Origin: Sulfitobacter sp. SK012
Lineage (GTDB): Bacteria; Pseudomonadota; Alphaproteobacteria; Rhodobacterales; Rhodobacteraceae
Reading direction: 5' to 3'
Length of the DNA: 64,000 nt
Assembly (NCBI RefSeq): GCF_003352085.1
Contig: NZ_CP025804.1
Coordinates: 4,712,001 to 4,776,000 of the forward strand
The position numbers and the translations under genes are program-made. Shown piece by piece: positions 8,317 to 17,284 of this stretch. Every line of letters begins with the position of its first letter. Within the stretch, counting starts at the first letter, position 1. The notes below the pieces were generated by a model. The model saw only the letters and a list, made by a program, of their open reading frames with translations. It was not told the DNA's origin and made no database searches.

Positions 8317-8676
8317 TCATGCTCGCCGTTCGATATCGCCACCTCGATCAATAGAAACGCTGCATTTTCGACCATCCGCATCGTAAGTATCAAGCGAACT
8401 CCTCACTTTACGCAAAGCGGCGATCCGTTCAGCGACTGAACGAATTCCATCCATCGCCCCATTTAGCAGGCTTTGGTTCCGCTCAACTTTTACTCTGAGG
8501 TCGGCGATGGATTGGCTGCCATCTGGCATTGCGTCATTGAGCTTCCCGATCAGGCCTTCTTTCTGATCAACCATTTCGCCAAGTGCCTCGAGGTTTCCCG
8601 TGAGCAGGGCTGCGCGCTCCGCTTCTAACAGTGCATCAAGTGACTTCATTGCGCCGCTCATATCTTCATTCTCCAT
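8317..8676 (-). CDS. FlgN-like flagellar export chaperone candidate
   Basis: A 119-residue helical protein with heptad-rich sequence (LDALLEAERAALLTGNLEAL, then a KVERNQSLLNGAMDGIRS-like helix). Length, all-helical character and the NQSLLNGAMDGIRS segment resemble FlgN chaperones, which escort hook-junction proteins FlgK and FlgL. The ATG lies within the last codons of flgJ and a GGAG site sits about 7 bases ahead, so translation is coupled. FlgN sequences are poorly conserved, so this call rests on size, helix pattern and position. Confidence 0.6.
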   Translation of the reverse strand: MENEDMSGAMKSLDALLEAERAALLTGNLEALGEMVDQKEGLIGKLNDAMPDGSQSIADLRVKVERNQSLLNGAMDGIRSVAERIAALRKVRSSLDTYDADGRKCSVSIDRGGDIERRA

Positions 8677-8944
8677 TGTTTTGCTCCATCAGTGCTTCAT
8701 AAAGTGATTCTGCGAGGCCAATCCCGCCAGAACGGACCATCTGCATCGCCTGTTCCTGTACAAGAAATGACCCAAATTGATCTTCTCCAGCGCCGCCGCC
8801 AAACGACTCGCTCGTCTGACCAAGCCCCGCTGACTTCAGCATTTCTGCCAAAAAGGTCGCCTCCAATTTCTGCGCAGCTTCATATAGCGCCGTGTTGCGC
8901 GGTGGCTCTGGGAGCGCCGTGGCTATTGGGGGAATGGGTGTCAT
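8666..8944 (-). CDS. flgJ: Rod-binding protein, FlgJ N-terminal type
   Basis: The 92-residue protein matches the rod-binding domain of FlgJ, with the signature AAQKLEATFLAEMLKSAG at about residues 24-41 and EDQFGSFLVQEQAMQMVRSGGIGLAESL near the end. Like other alphaproteobacterial members it lacks the C-terminal muramidase domain found in enterobacterial FlgJ. It is a rod cap/scaffold. It diverges from fliK and is followed by the FlgN-like gene in an overlapping pair. Confidence 0.88.
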   Translation of the reverse strand: MTPIPPIATALPEPPRNTALYEAAQKLEATFLAEMLKSAGLGQTSESFGGGAGEDQFGSFLVQEQAMQMVRSGGIGLAESLYEALMEQNNGE

Positions 8945-9058
8945 TTCTGTCTGCCTTAAATTTACATATTTTTGATCATGGGCCTAAACGCGTAAACAAC
9001 TGGTAAGGACTTGCGGTGTTAAGATGACCTGAGCACGAAAGAGCAGTCGGAGAATCCA

Positions 9059-10390
9059 ATGCGCCCAATTCTTACGTCACCTCAGGCACCAACCTCTGCC
9101 CAAGAAGGCGGGAAAAACTCTAAAGTTTTGGCTGATGAAGCACATGCATATGAGAAGGAGGATGATTTTGACTTCATCTTCGCAACACTTAGCGAAGAGG
9201 CGGCCGCCATCGACATAGGTGATCAAGAAACTGCTCTGCTACCCGATTCAACACTGAAAATTTCTGTTCCCGAAGGCACGCCAAATTCAAAGCACATGGA
9301 TGAAATTCATTCTGAGAGTCTTGGCGATGACATTGGTGCGAATGAAGAGACCTCAGAAAAAATACAATTATATACTGAAAGCGGCGCTCCTCTTGGCGTG
9401 AGACCAGTGGCCAACCAAGATGCAGGTTTTCAACCGCTGAAGGAGCAGAGCGCTATGTCTGAGGAGGGCCATATCAAAGACGTGGCTGACAGCCCTCTGA
9501 TGGTACTAGCAACTGGCAAAGCCATGGCAATGAATGGCCCTATTCGTTCGGCTATAACCTCAGACCTTTCTAGCCAGATTAACCCACTAAATGCAGGTGC
9601 CCCTACAACTTCCTCTCAGAGCGCCGTTGCGATTTTTCCAGTGACTTCATCTGAAGGTCAGCAAGTCAACAACATTCAAAAAACTCAGGTTCCAAAACCA
9701 CAAGAAGCTGTCGTTCCTACATCCCCGCGCCAAGAGACGAAAACCACCGAGTCTGTTCTACGCCTTGAGCGATCTTTCCCAGGCTCTGCACAAGAGGTTG
9801 CTACGCAGGAAATCAGGCCACCAAACAAGCCGACCGTGCAGTCCTCACTCCTTCCATTTGGGAACAATGGTGTGGTTGAACACGCTAGACAGCACAAAAG
9901 CACACTTCTTAGCATGATCGAGCCATCTTCGGAGGCTTCGTGGGAGCAACCACGCCATTTATCCCAAACAGCTCATTCTACATTTAACCGGCCAGAAATC
10001 CCAACTCAGGTTGGCCGGCAAATAGCTTCCGCGCTTTCGAACGCGCAGAATAAGCCCGTCGAGTTAGCCCTAAATCCGGTTGAGCTGGGCCGTGTGCGCA
10101 TGACCATCGCATCAGAAGATGGCGGTATTGTTGTGCACATTCTTGCGGAACGCGCCGATACTCTTGAGTTAATGCGCCGAAATATTGGCCAACTTGGACA
10201 GGAATTTCAGGCCTTAGGCTATGAGAGCATCGCATTCTCATTTGGGGAAGGTGAAACGCAAGATGGCAACCGGTCTGCCGACGACAATAAAGGCTTCCCA
10301 CACGGACCTGAGCTTTTAGATCTCGATGATAACCATTCAGTTGTTCATCTTTCACACTCCGCCGATGGCGGTATCGATATTCGCATCTAG
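9059..10390 (+). CDS. fliK: Flagellar hook-length control protein FliK
   Basis: FliK measures hook length and switches export specificity. The 443-residue protein has a long, low-complexity, Ser/Thr/Gln/Pro-rich N-terminal region, as expected of a molecular ruler, and a conserved C-terminal domain at about residues 315-400 (VELALNPVELGRVRMTI, then LAERADTLELMRRNIGQLG). A GGAG site lies 6 bases before the ATG. It is followed 10 bases later by flgD, its usual partner. Confidence 0.9.
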   Translation: MRPILTSPQAPTSAQEGGKNSKVLADEAHAYEKEDDFDFIFATLSEEAAAIDIGDQETALLPDSTLKISVPEGTPNSKHMDEIHSESLGDDIGANEETSEKIQLYTESGAPLGVRPVANQDAGFQPLKEQSAMSEEGHIKDVADSPLMVLATGKAMAMNGPIRSAITSDLSSQINPLNAGAPTTSSQSAVAIFPVTSSEGQQVNNIQKTQVPKPQEAVVPTSPRQETKTTESVLRLERSFPGSAQEVATQEIRPPNKPTVQSSLLPFGNNGVVEHARQHKSTLLSMIEPSSEASWEQPRHLSQTAHSTFNRPEIPTQVGRQIASALSNAQNKPVELALNPVELGRVRMTIASEDGGIVVHILAERADTLELMRRNIGQLGQEFQALGYESIAFSFGEGETQDGNRSADDNKGFPHGPELLDLDDNHSVVHLSHSADGGIDIRI

Positions 10391-10400
10391 GAGATTCAAT

Positions 10401-11069
10401 ATGATCGCCCCAACTTCATTCACCAGCGCAACAGCCACACCAATTCCTAGAGCAACACCACCTGAACCTACACCAGTGCTTACCTCAGATTTTGAGACAT
10501 TCCTACAGATGTTGACCGCCCAAGCGAAGTACCAAGACCCGCTTGAACCCATCGGTTCGTCGGAATATGCCGCTCAATTGGCTCAGTTTTCGATGGTTGA
10601 GCAGCAGGTTTTGTCGAATGATCTGCTGACCGCGCTAACTTCGCAATTGGGCTCCGGGAACATGGCGCAAATGGCCAATTGGATTGGGATGGAAGCGCGA
10701 ACGACAGCACCAGTAAAGTTTGACGGTGCCCCGATAACAGTTAATCCGAACCCCGTGGCTGTCGCAGATGATGTGCAGCTCGTAGTTTATGACGTCAATG
10801 GTACTGAGGTGCAGCGACAGAATATTCCAGTGTCTTCGGCCCCGGTCGAATGGGCGGGCGTTTCCGAGGACGGCACACCCTTTACCAATGGGCTTTACCG
10901 GTTTGAGGTCGAAAGCCGCGCGAACGGGGAGTTGTTGCTCGCTGAACCTGCAGAAACCTATGCGCGCATCACCGAAGCTCGCGTTGACGGGACAGATACT
11001 CTATTAATCCTTGAGGGTGGCACACCTGTCATTGCAAGCAGCGTCACTGGTCTTCGAGAGCCCGCCTAG
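10401..11069 (+). CDS. flgD: Flagellar hook assembly scaffold FlgD
   Basis: FlgD caps the growing hook and is later replaced. The N-terminal part has the diagnostic FLQMLTAQAKYQDPLEP motif at about residues 32-48, then the EYAAQLAQFSMVEQQ helix; the C-terminal half has FlgD-type beta domains (VVYDVNGTEVQRQNI, then GLYRFEVES). The 222-residue length is normal. The ATG at 10401 has an AGGAG site 8 bases ahead; a longer frame upstream lies inside fliK and is not used. Its stop overlaps the stop of the oppositely oriented amine oxidase gene. Confidence 0.93.
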   Translation: MIAPTSFTSATATPIPRATPPEPTPVLTSDFETFLQMLTAQAKYQDPLEPIGSSEYAAQLAQFSMVEQQVLSNDLLTALTSQLGSGNMAQMANWIGMEARTTAPVKFDGAPITVNPNPVAVADDVQLVVYDVNGTEVQRQNIPVSSAPVEWAGVSEDGTPFTNGLYRFEVESRANGELLLAEPAETYARITEARVDGTDTLLILEGGTPVIASSVTGLREPA

Positions 11070-12394
11070 CGGTCAGCGAGCATCAGCGCGGCATAGGCAA
11101 CGGGCATGATCAGGCGCCGCGCCGCGCCCAACTCGAAACGTTTTAGCGGTCTGCTGATTGCGTCCGGATAAGGGATCTCAGGTTTCTTACCTTGAGCTAA
11201 GCTGGCCAATAATTTGCCAACATAGGTACCCATCGCAACCCCATTACCATGATAGCACATTCCGACAAACAGGCCGTCCTCAGCGGGAATGGGACCCGCA
11301 AAAGGCAATCTATCCCGGGCTAAACACACCATGCCAGACCAGCTGTAAGGTGTCTCTATCTCGGCCCAAGCCGGAAACATCGCTTCAAAATCCGAGCGGA
11401 TCGCGCGATACGCTCGGCGTTCTGCTGCCGCCCCAGTCAAAACCCCACCGCGCATCCCAAAGAGAAACCGACGATCTGGCATAAGCCGAAAATAATGCAA
11501 CAGATCACGAGTATCATAGGACATCTGATCGCTGTTCCAGCCTTGGGCGGCCAGCTCATCATCAGTCAGTGGGCGCGTTACAATGATGTTCGATTGGCTC
11601 GGCAAATACCGCCCGCGGAGCCACAATGGCAAATCTTCGGAAGAGTAACCGTTCGTAGCCACAATCACCTTGTCGGCGGTAATCTTGCCCCTTGCCGTTT
11701 CCAACTGGTGCCGCCGCCCGATTCGTACAAAATCGCTGACTTCACTATCTTGATAGATTACTGCACCGGCATCTTCGGCGGCCTTGGCAAGACCATCTAT
11801 ATATTTTCGTGGATTTAACGCAAAGCCAGCATTTACTGTCACCGCGCCATAGAATGGCCCCTTCATGCCATGCTCGGCCAAGGCTTGCTTCTCGATTACT
11901 TGGGAATCCAGCCCATAGCTGTCTTTGATATCAGCTGCGTGCGCATGCAGATCAGACACGTCTTTTGGACGGTGAGCAAGCTGCGTCTCTCCTTGGGAAT
12001 GCCGGTCAACATCCAAATTTAGGCGGGAAATCAGCTCATCGACGGTTTCAATCGCAGCCAATTCTGACGCGCGGTAGGCCATGCGCCCTGCCCGTCCAAA
12101 CTGCGCATCAAGCGCGGCGCTCCCAAGCATACTGCCACCCAAGCAACAAAAACCTCCATTTCGACCAGAAGCCCCCCAACCGACACATCGTCGTTCTAGC
12201 ACCGCAACGCGAACGCCGCCCTCAGCGAGATGCAGAGCCGCGGAGAGGCCCGTAAATCCCGCCCCGATGATGGCGACATCTACATCTCGGTCGCCTTCAA
12301 GTACTTTACGCGCGACGGGTTCCGCCGTTTCGTCCCACCAACATTTTACGCGGGGAGCGTCAGAATAGGCAAATGGTGCAAAGATGCGCTTCAC
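11066..12394 (-). CDS. FAD-dependent amine oxidoreductase (PuuB/OrdL-like)
   Basis: A 442-residue DAO-type flavoprotein with the FAD-binding GAGFTGLSAALHLAEGG loop at about residues 43-59, the GWGASGRNGGF motif typical of PuuB/OrdL enzymes, and a C-terminal GLFVGMCYHGNGVAMG motif. PuuB oxidises gamma-glutamylputrescine in polyamine breakdown. Its GTG start overlaps the stop of the permease gene in a GTGA overlap, so it is the last gene of the first polyamine transporter operon. The exact amine substrate cannot be read from sequence; the context supports a polyamine derivative. Confidence 0.82.
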   Translation of the reverse strand: MKRIFAPFAYSDAPRVKCWWDETAEPVARKVLEGDRDVDVAIIGAGFTGLSAALHLAEGGVRVAVLERRCVGWGASGRNGGFCCLGGSMLGSAALDAQFGRAGRMAYRASELAAIETVDELISRLNLDVDRHSQGETQLAHRPKDVSDLHAHAADIKDSYGLDSQVIEKQALAEHGMKGPFYGAVTVNAGFALNPRKYIDGLAKAAEDAGAVIYQDSEVSDFVRIGRRHQLETARGKITADKVIVATNGYSSEDLPLWLRGRYLPSQSNIIVTRPLTDDELAAQGWNSDQMSYDTRDLLHYFRLMPDRRFLFGMRGGVLTGAAAERRAYRAIRSDFEAMFPAWAEIETPYSWSGMVCLARDRLPFAGPIPAEDGLFVGMCYHGNGVAMGTYVGKLLASLAQGKKPEIPYPDAISRPLKRFELGAARRLIMPVAYAALMLADR

Positions 12395-13209
12395 GTTGGG
12401 CGTTCTGCGGCGCGTTCCTCGCGTTGCTGGCGCAGTGAATTACGCTTTGAAACCAACGAGGCGCTTATCACACCAACGGCTACTATGCCGATCATCAGCG
12501 TCGAAAGCGCATTAATTTCTGGCGACACCCCAAGGCGCACCGCGCTCCAGATTTTGATCGGCAGGGTGGTTGAAGATGGGCCCGTCACGAAGGACGCGAT
12601 CACTAAATCATCAAGGCTGAGCGTAAAGGCCAGCAGCCAACCCGCAACAACCGCAGGTGCGATGATTGGCAGTGTGACCAAACGGAACGCGTCAAAAGGC
12701 GAACAGCCAAGGTCGAGCGCTGCTTCTTCTAACGAGCGATCAAAACTCACCAACCTAGAGGACACAACAACAGAAACATAGCACATCGAAAACGTCGCAT
12801 GAGCTAGTACGATGGTGACGACCCCACGGTCGAGGCCGATACTGATGAACAGCAAAAGCAATGACAGACCAGTGATCACTTCAGGCATGACAAGTGGCGC
12901 ATAGATCATGCCAGAGAATAACGTGCGCCCCAAGAACCGGCCGCCCCGCACCAAAACGTAAGCTGCCATCGTCCCAAGAATGGTGGCGAAAGAAGAGGAG
13001 ATCACCGCAACCTTTAGCGTAACCCAAGCCGCGTCCAGAAACGCCTCGTTTTGGAGCAACTCACCGTACCATTTTGTTGAGAAACCTGCCCAAACCGTGA
13101 CCAATTTTGACGCGTTGAAGCTGTAAACAATCAACAGAATCATTGGGAGATATAGAAACGCAAAACCAATCGTGAGTGACGTGACATTGAACCAACTGAA
13201 CCGTTTCAT
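12391..13209 (-). CDS. potI: Polyamine ABC transporter permease (PotI/PotC-like)
   Basis: A 272-residue inner-membrane permease with about six membrane helices and the ABC permease EAA loop (EEAALDLGCSPFDAFRLVTLP) at about residues 161-181. The family imports putrescine or spermidine. The ATG overlaps the potH-like stop by 4 bases, and the FAD oxidoreductase follows with a 4-base overlap. The order SBP, ATPase, permease, permease matches PotFGHI. Confidence 0.88.
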   Translation of the reverse strand: MKRFSWFNVTSLTIGFAFLYLPMILLIVYSFNASKLVTVWAGFSTKWYGELLQNEAFLDAAWVTLKVAVISSSFATILGTMAAYVLVRGGRFLGRTLFSGMIYAPLVMPEVITGLSLLLLFISIGLDRGVVTIVLAHATFSMCYVSVVVSSRLVSFDRSLEEAALDLGCSPFDAFRLVTLPIIAPAVVAGWLLAFTLSLDDLVIASFVTGPSSTTLPIKIWSAVRLGVSPEINALSTLMIGIVAVGVISASLVSKRNSLRQQREERAAERPT

Positions 13210-14081
13210 GTTTCAGCCTCCGCTTGGCGTTGCTGATTGCGTTGAAACAGCACGATGGGGATGATCAAAATCAGCAGCAAGATCACGGCCACAGCACTTG
13301 CCACCGGCCAATCGCGGTTATTGAAGAACTCTTCGAACAGAACCTTACCGATCATCAAAGTCCCCGACCCGCCAAGCAGCGATGGGATCACGAACTCCCC
13401 AAGCGCCGGGATAAAGACCAAAAAGCAGCCCGCAATGATGCCCGATTTCGACAGGGGCACCGTAACCAACCAGAAAGCGGAGATGCGAGAACATCCAAGA
13501 TCCTCGGCGGCTTCGATCAGGCTATCGTCCATCCGGTCTAGGGCGGCATAGATCGGCAGGATCATAAATGGTAGATAGGTATAGACGATGCCAATGTAGA
13601 CAGCCGTTGGAGTGTTCATGATGGTGAGCGGTGTATCAATCAGGCCCAGCCAGAGCAAAAACTGGTTCAAAAGCCCTTCGTTGCTGAGGATACCCATCCA
13701 TGCGTAGACCCGGATCAGGAACGAAGTCCAGAACGGCAGGATCACCAACATCATCAGCGTCGCGCGCCATTCTTCGGGTGCGCGAGCCATGCCGTAGGCC
13801 ATCGGATACCCGATCAACAACGTTAAGAGTGTTGAAATCAGCGCTATCTTAAGGCTGCTCAGGTAGGCTTTGTAGTAGAGTTCATCTGAGGTTAGGAACG
13901 CAAAGTTCTCAAAATCAAGCGCCGTGAGCATCTCGCTCAACCCGTCTTTCATCGTCGGCGCATAAGGTGGGATCGCCAGCGCTATGTCCGAGAGTGAAAT
14001 CTTAAAAACGATCAAAAACGGAACGAGGAACAGCGCCAAAAGCCACAGATACGGTACAGCAATGAGGGTAAAGCGGCGCAT
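13206..14081 (-). CDS. potH: Polyamine ABC transporter permease (PotH/PotB-like)
   Basis: A 291-residue permease with about six membrane helices, the first at residues 5-27, and the coupling loop AAEDLGCSRISAFWLVTVPLS typical of PotB/PotH. I chose the ATG at 14081, which lies 2 bases after the upstream ATPase gene's stop and has a GGAG site ahead; a longer frame runs back into that gene. It pairs with the PotI-like permease downstream. Confidence 0.9.
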   Translation of the reverse strand: MRRFTLIAVPYLWLLALFLVPFLIVFKISLSDIALAIPPYAPTMKDGLSEMLTALDFENFAFLTSDELYYKAYLSSLKIALISTLLTLLIGYPMAYGMARAPEEWRATLMMLVILPFWTSFLIRVYAWMGILSNEGLLNQFLLWLGLIDTPLTIMNTPTAVYIGIVYTYLPFMILPIYAALDRMDDSLIEAAEDLGCSRISAFWLVTVPLSKSGIIAGCFLVFIPALGEFVIPSLLGGSGTLMIGKVLFEEFFNNRDWPVASAVAVILLLILIIPIVLFQRNQQRQAEAET

Positions 14082-14083
14082 GT

Positions 14084-15211
14084 TCAACGCTCCAACAGGA
14101 CGCCGGCAGTCGCGCTCCAACTGATCCAGACGTTGTCTTCCCAGGTGAAACTGCGCCGGGATATGCGGCGGGTGTTGGCGGTTTGAGCCTTGATAATCTG
14201 CCCCCCCGGTAGCTCGACATAGTAAGTACTGAGGTTACCCAGATAGGCGATATCAAGCACTTTTCCTTCGATCGTATTTTGAGCGTCCGCGGGTCGTTCC
14301 TTGGTAATGGAGATTTTTTCAGGCCGGATCGCCAGATGGCATTCTTGGTCCTCCGAAAACGGTTGGGCCGAAACGGCAAGAACTGGAGCCTGATTTGCTG
14401 CCCAGTCGATGTAGTATTCATCTTTACCCGAGGATTTAGCCGTACCCTTAAGGATGTTCACGTCGCCAATGAAATCCGCGACGTAGACCGAATTTGGAGT
14501 CTCGTAGATACCGTCTGGGGTAGCAACTTGAATGATGCGCCCCTCGTCCATCACAGCTACACGCGAAGCTACGGTCATCGCCTCTTCTTGATCATGGGTA
14601 ACGATGACAAAGGTGGTCCCAGTGGTTTCCTGAATGTCCATTAATTCAAATTGGGTGTCCTGACGCAGCTTTTTGTCGAGCGCGCCAAGTGGTTCATCAA
14701 GCAGCAAAAGTTTAGGCGCTTTGGCAAGTGAGCGGGCCAGTGCGACACGCTGCCGTTGTCCGCCGGAAATCTGGTGTGGCTTGCGCCGAGCGAACTTCTC
14801 AAGACGGGTAAGCTTCAACATTTCAGCCACCCTCACGTCGATGTCTGCCTTGCTCATGGCACCACGTTTAAGGCCGAAGGCGATATTATCCCAAATACTA
14901 AGATGCGGAAATAGCGCGTAAGATTGGAACATCATGTTCACTGCGCGCTTGTTCGGCGGCACCGGACCGATGTCTTGGCCAGCAAGTTCAATCCGACCTG
15001 AACTGGCAGTTTCAAACCCACCGAGCATCCGCATCATCGTCGTCTTACCGCAGCCAGATGGCCCCAGCAGCGCAAAGAATTCCTTTTCATAGATATCAAG
15101 AGTGAGGTCGTCGATGGCGACAAAATCGCCGAACCGCTTGGTGACATTCTGAAAGCGGATCAGTGGCTCTTGGTTTGGGTCTTCCCAAGGGGCGAATACA
15201 GGCTCACTCAC
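14084..15211 (-). CDS. potG: Polyamine ABC transporter ATP-binding protein (PotG/PotA-like)
   Basis: A 375-residue ABC ATPase: Walker A GPSGCGKTT at about residues 60-68, Q-loop FQSYALFPHL, signature ISGGQRQRVALARSLA, Walker B LLLLDEPLGALD, H-loop VTHDQEEAM, and a C-terminal TOBE-type domain. I chose the GTG at 15211 (MSEPVFAPWEDPNQEP start) because AAAGGA lies upstream; a TTG 23 codons earlier would run almost into the binding-protein gene and has no good ribosome site. It energises the adjacent permeases. Confidence 0.92.
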   Translation of the reverse strand: MSEPVFAPWEDPNQEPLIRFQNVTKRFGDFVAIDDLTLDIYEKEFFALLGPSGCGKTTMMRMLGGFETASSGRIELAGQDIGPVPPNKRAVNMMFQSYALFPHLSIWDNIAFGLKRGAMSKADIDVRVAEMLKLTRLEKFARRKPHQISGGQRQRVALARSLAKAPKLLLLDEPLGALDKKLRQDTQFELMDIQETTGTTFVIVTHDQEEAMTVASRVAVMDEGRIIQVATPDGIYETPNSVYVADFIGDVNILKGTAKSSGKDEYYIDWAANQAPVLAVSAQPFSEDQECHLAIRPEKISITKERPADAQNTIEGKVLDIAYLGNLSTYYVELPGGQIIKAQTANTRRISRRSFTWEDNVWISWSATAGVLLER

Positions 15212-15287
15212 GATTGCAAATTCCTTTGGTATGTCCTTGGGAAGGTAGGGGCGGCCCTCAACGGGACCGCCCCGGATCAATACGGAC

Positions 15288-16373
15288 TTAGGTGCCAGAT
15301 TTGATCTTGGTCCATAGGCGCGTCACAACACGCTGCACCTTTGGATCGTAGGGCCGAGTTGTAAACAAGTTCTCGAGCGTGGCCTCATCGGGATAAATCG
15401 CGGTATCGCCGATCACATCTTCGACCAAGAACTCTTGGCTCGCGAGGTTGCCATTTGCGTAATAAACATAGTTCGACGCCGCAGCCATGTTTTGCGCATC
15501 CATAATAAAGTTCAAGAACTTATGGGCCGCTTCTGGGTTTGGCGCATCAACTGGAATTGCCATCTGATCGAACCACATTTGCGCGCCCTCTTTGGCCGCG
15601 TGGTAGGCGATTTCCACACCATTTTCAGCTTCTGCTGCGCGATCTCGTGCCTGTAGGATGTCACCAGACCAACCCACAGCAACGCAGATGTCACCGTTGG
15701 CCAGCGCGTTGATATACTCAGAACTATTGAATTTCTGGATATACGGGCGAACCTTCATCAGCACTTCTTCGGCTTTGGCGATGACTTCGGGGTCGTGGCT
15801 GTCAGGGTTCTCGCCGATATATTTCAGCGCCATTGGGATCATCTCTGACGGTGCATCAAGGAAATGCACGCCACAATCGCCAAGCTTGGACATGTTGTCT
15901 GGGTTCAATACCAGCTCAAGCGAATCCAAGGGGGCATCGTCACCTAGGATCTCCTTCACCTTGCCCACGTTCACGCCGATGCCGGTCGTGCCCCACATGT
16001 AGTTTACGGAATACGCATTGCCGGGGTCATACTGCTCTGTGCGGCTCTCAACCATTTGCCACATGTTCTGACTGTTCGGCAGTTTGGACACGTCGAGTTT
16101 CTGGAACGCGCCAGCAGAAATCTGGCGTTGCAGGAACGTGCCCGATGGCACCACAACGTCATAGCCTGAACCACCGGCAAGCATTTTGGTCTCCAGCACT
16201 TCGTTGCTGTCAAAGACGTCGTAGATCAATTGGATGCCGGTCTCTTCTTCGAACTTAGCGAGTAGTTCTTCTTCGATATAATCAGACCAGTTGTAAACGC
16301 GGACTTCGTCGGCGAATGCCGTGCCTGCCAGCAGAGCGGCCGCAGCAACGCCGCCAAAAATGGAATGGACCAT
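15288..16373 (-). CDS. potF: Periplasmic putrescine/polyamine-binding protein (PotF-like)
   Basis: A 361-residue periplasmic binding protein with a signal peptide (MVHSIFGGVAAAALLAGTA, cleavage near residue 21) and the PotF/PotD start VRVYNWSDYIEEELLAKFEEE, followed by the YDVVVPSGTFLQRQI segment. It captures polyamines for the PotGHI-like transporter downstream. The ATG at 16373 has GGGAG 8 bases ahead; 25 upstream codons in frame are not part of a signal peptide and were excluded. It diverges from the gntR gene across a 168-base intergenic region carrying inverted repeats. Confidence 0.92.
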   Translation of the reverse strand: MVHSIFGGVAAAALLAGTAFADEVRVYNWSDYIEEELLAKFEEETGIQLIYDVFDSNEVLETKMLAGGSGYDVVVPSGTFLQRQISAGAFQKLDVSKLPNSQNMWQMVESRTEQYDPGNAYSVNYMWGTTGIGVNVGKVKEILGDDAPLDSLELVLNPDNMSKLGDCGVHFLDAPSEMIPMALKYIGENPDSHDPEVIAKAEEVLMKVRPYIQKFNSSEYINALANGDICVAVGWSGDILQARDRAAEAENGVEIAYHAAKEGAQMWFDQMAIPVDAPNPEAAHKFLNFIMDAQNMAAASNYVYYANGNLASQEFLVEDVIGDTAIYPDEATLENLFTTRPYDPKVQRVVTRLWTKIKSGT

Positions 16374-16390
16374 GGTGTTCTCCCGTTGGT

Positions 16391-16439
16391 GAGGCAAGGT
16401 TGATCCCAGCCTTTGGGTAATTTGATCAAGTTTTGCCTC
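16391..16439. promoter_or_regulatory. Candidate operator region between potF-like and gntR genes
   Basis: Two inverted repeats are nested here. The outer one is GAGGCAA (16391-16397) with TTGCCTC (16433-16439). The inner one is the perfect palindrome TTGATCAA at 16422-16429. The decamer AATTTGATCA containing it occurs again at 17236-17245 just before the aminotransferase gene. Position between divergent genes and repetition in the neighbouring promoter suggest binding by the adjacent GntR regulator. Confidence 0.5.
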
Positions 16440-16541
16440 GTGCGGCAAGTTACTTTATGGTTTCATTGTAAGTGGGCGGTGCAATTTGCCCAATCTCTAC
16501 GCAATCGGGAACAGAATGTGAGGATAGATTTGCAAGAACTG

Positions 16542-17210
16542 ATGCCTCTCAAAACCAAGGACGCGCCGATCAAACCAACTGCCCATCAGCAGGTGTATGA
16601 GGTGCTGCGCGCGCAGATTCTATTTGGTGATCTGGCACCTGGCCAGGCCGTCACGATACAAGGCCTGATTGCCACGCTTGACGCTGGCATGACGCCAGTG
16701 CGCGAAGGACTGCGTCGGTTGGTCTCAGAAGGGGCTCTTTTGCAGCAAGATAACCGACGGATCAGCGTACCTGTTTTATCACCCGAATGTGTGGATGAGC
16801 TTGGTTTCATACGAAAAACCCTGGAACCAGAGCTGGCGCGGCGCGCATCACAGCGGATGACGATCGAAAGGTCCGCCAATCTGCGCCGCATCGACGACGC
16901 GCTGAATGACGCGATCCGGCAGGGCGATGTGGGGAATTATCTTACCCAAAATTACCTGTTTCACGCCGAGATTTACCGGTTGGCCGAAGCCCCTATTATG
17001 GCCGCGACTGTTGACCGTCTTTGGCTTCGATTTGGTCCCTCACTCCGTGTAGTTTGTGGGCGGTTCGGCACCCAAAATTTACCCGACAAACATGTCGACA
17101 TGCTGACCGCATTTGAGGCAGACGATCCGTCAGCCGCGGCGCAGGCCATGGCAGAGGATGTCGATCAAGGCATGAAACAGATCGCAGCCGCTCTGAGCAG
17201 CAGCGACTAG
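16542..17210 (+). CDS. GntR-family transcriptional regulator (FadR-like subgroup)
   Basis: A 222-residue regulator with an N-terminal winged helix-turn-helix (HQQVYEVLRAQILFGDLAPG, then MTPVREGLRRLVSEGAL at about residues 50-66) and a C-terminal all-helical FCD-type ligand domain. The start is uncertain: the ATG at 16542 gives a typical N-terminus, but a TTG at 16530 has a better AGGA site. It is divergent from the polyamine-binding protein gene and followed by the aminotransferase gene, so regulation of polyamine uptake and catabolism is the likely job. Confidence 0.85.
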   Translation: MPLKTKDAPIKPTAHQQVYEVLRAQILFGDLAPGQAVTIQGLIATLDAGMTPVREGLRRLVSEGALLQQDNRRISVPVLSPECVDELGFIRKTLEPELARRASQRMTIERSANLRRIDDALNDAIRQGDVGNYLTQNYLFHAEIYRLAEAPIMAATVDRLWLRFGPSLRVVCGRFGTQNLPDKHVDMLTAFEADDPSAAAQAMAEDVDQGMKQIAAALSSSD

Positions 17211-17235
17211 CGAAGCGATTCGATTGACAGGAAAA

Positions 17236-17245
17236 AATTTGATCA
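17236..17245. promoter_or_regulatory. Second AATTTGATCA copy before the aminotransferase gene
   Basis: The decamer AATTTGATCA repeats the core of the palindrome found between the potF-like and gntR genes. It lies about 40 bases upstream of the aminotransferase ATG, a suitable place for an operator. The copy here is less symmetric (TTGATCAT rather than TTGATCAA). Confidence 0.4.
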
Positions 17246-17284
17246 TATTCTGCACCTAACCTGTAAAACTGCACGAGGTGCGAC

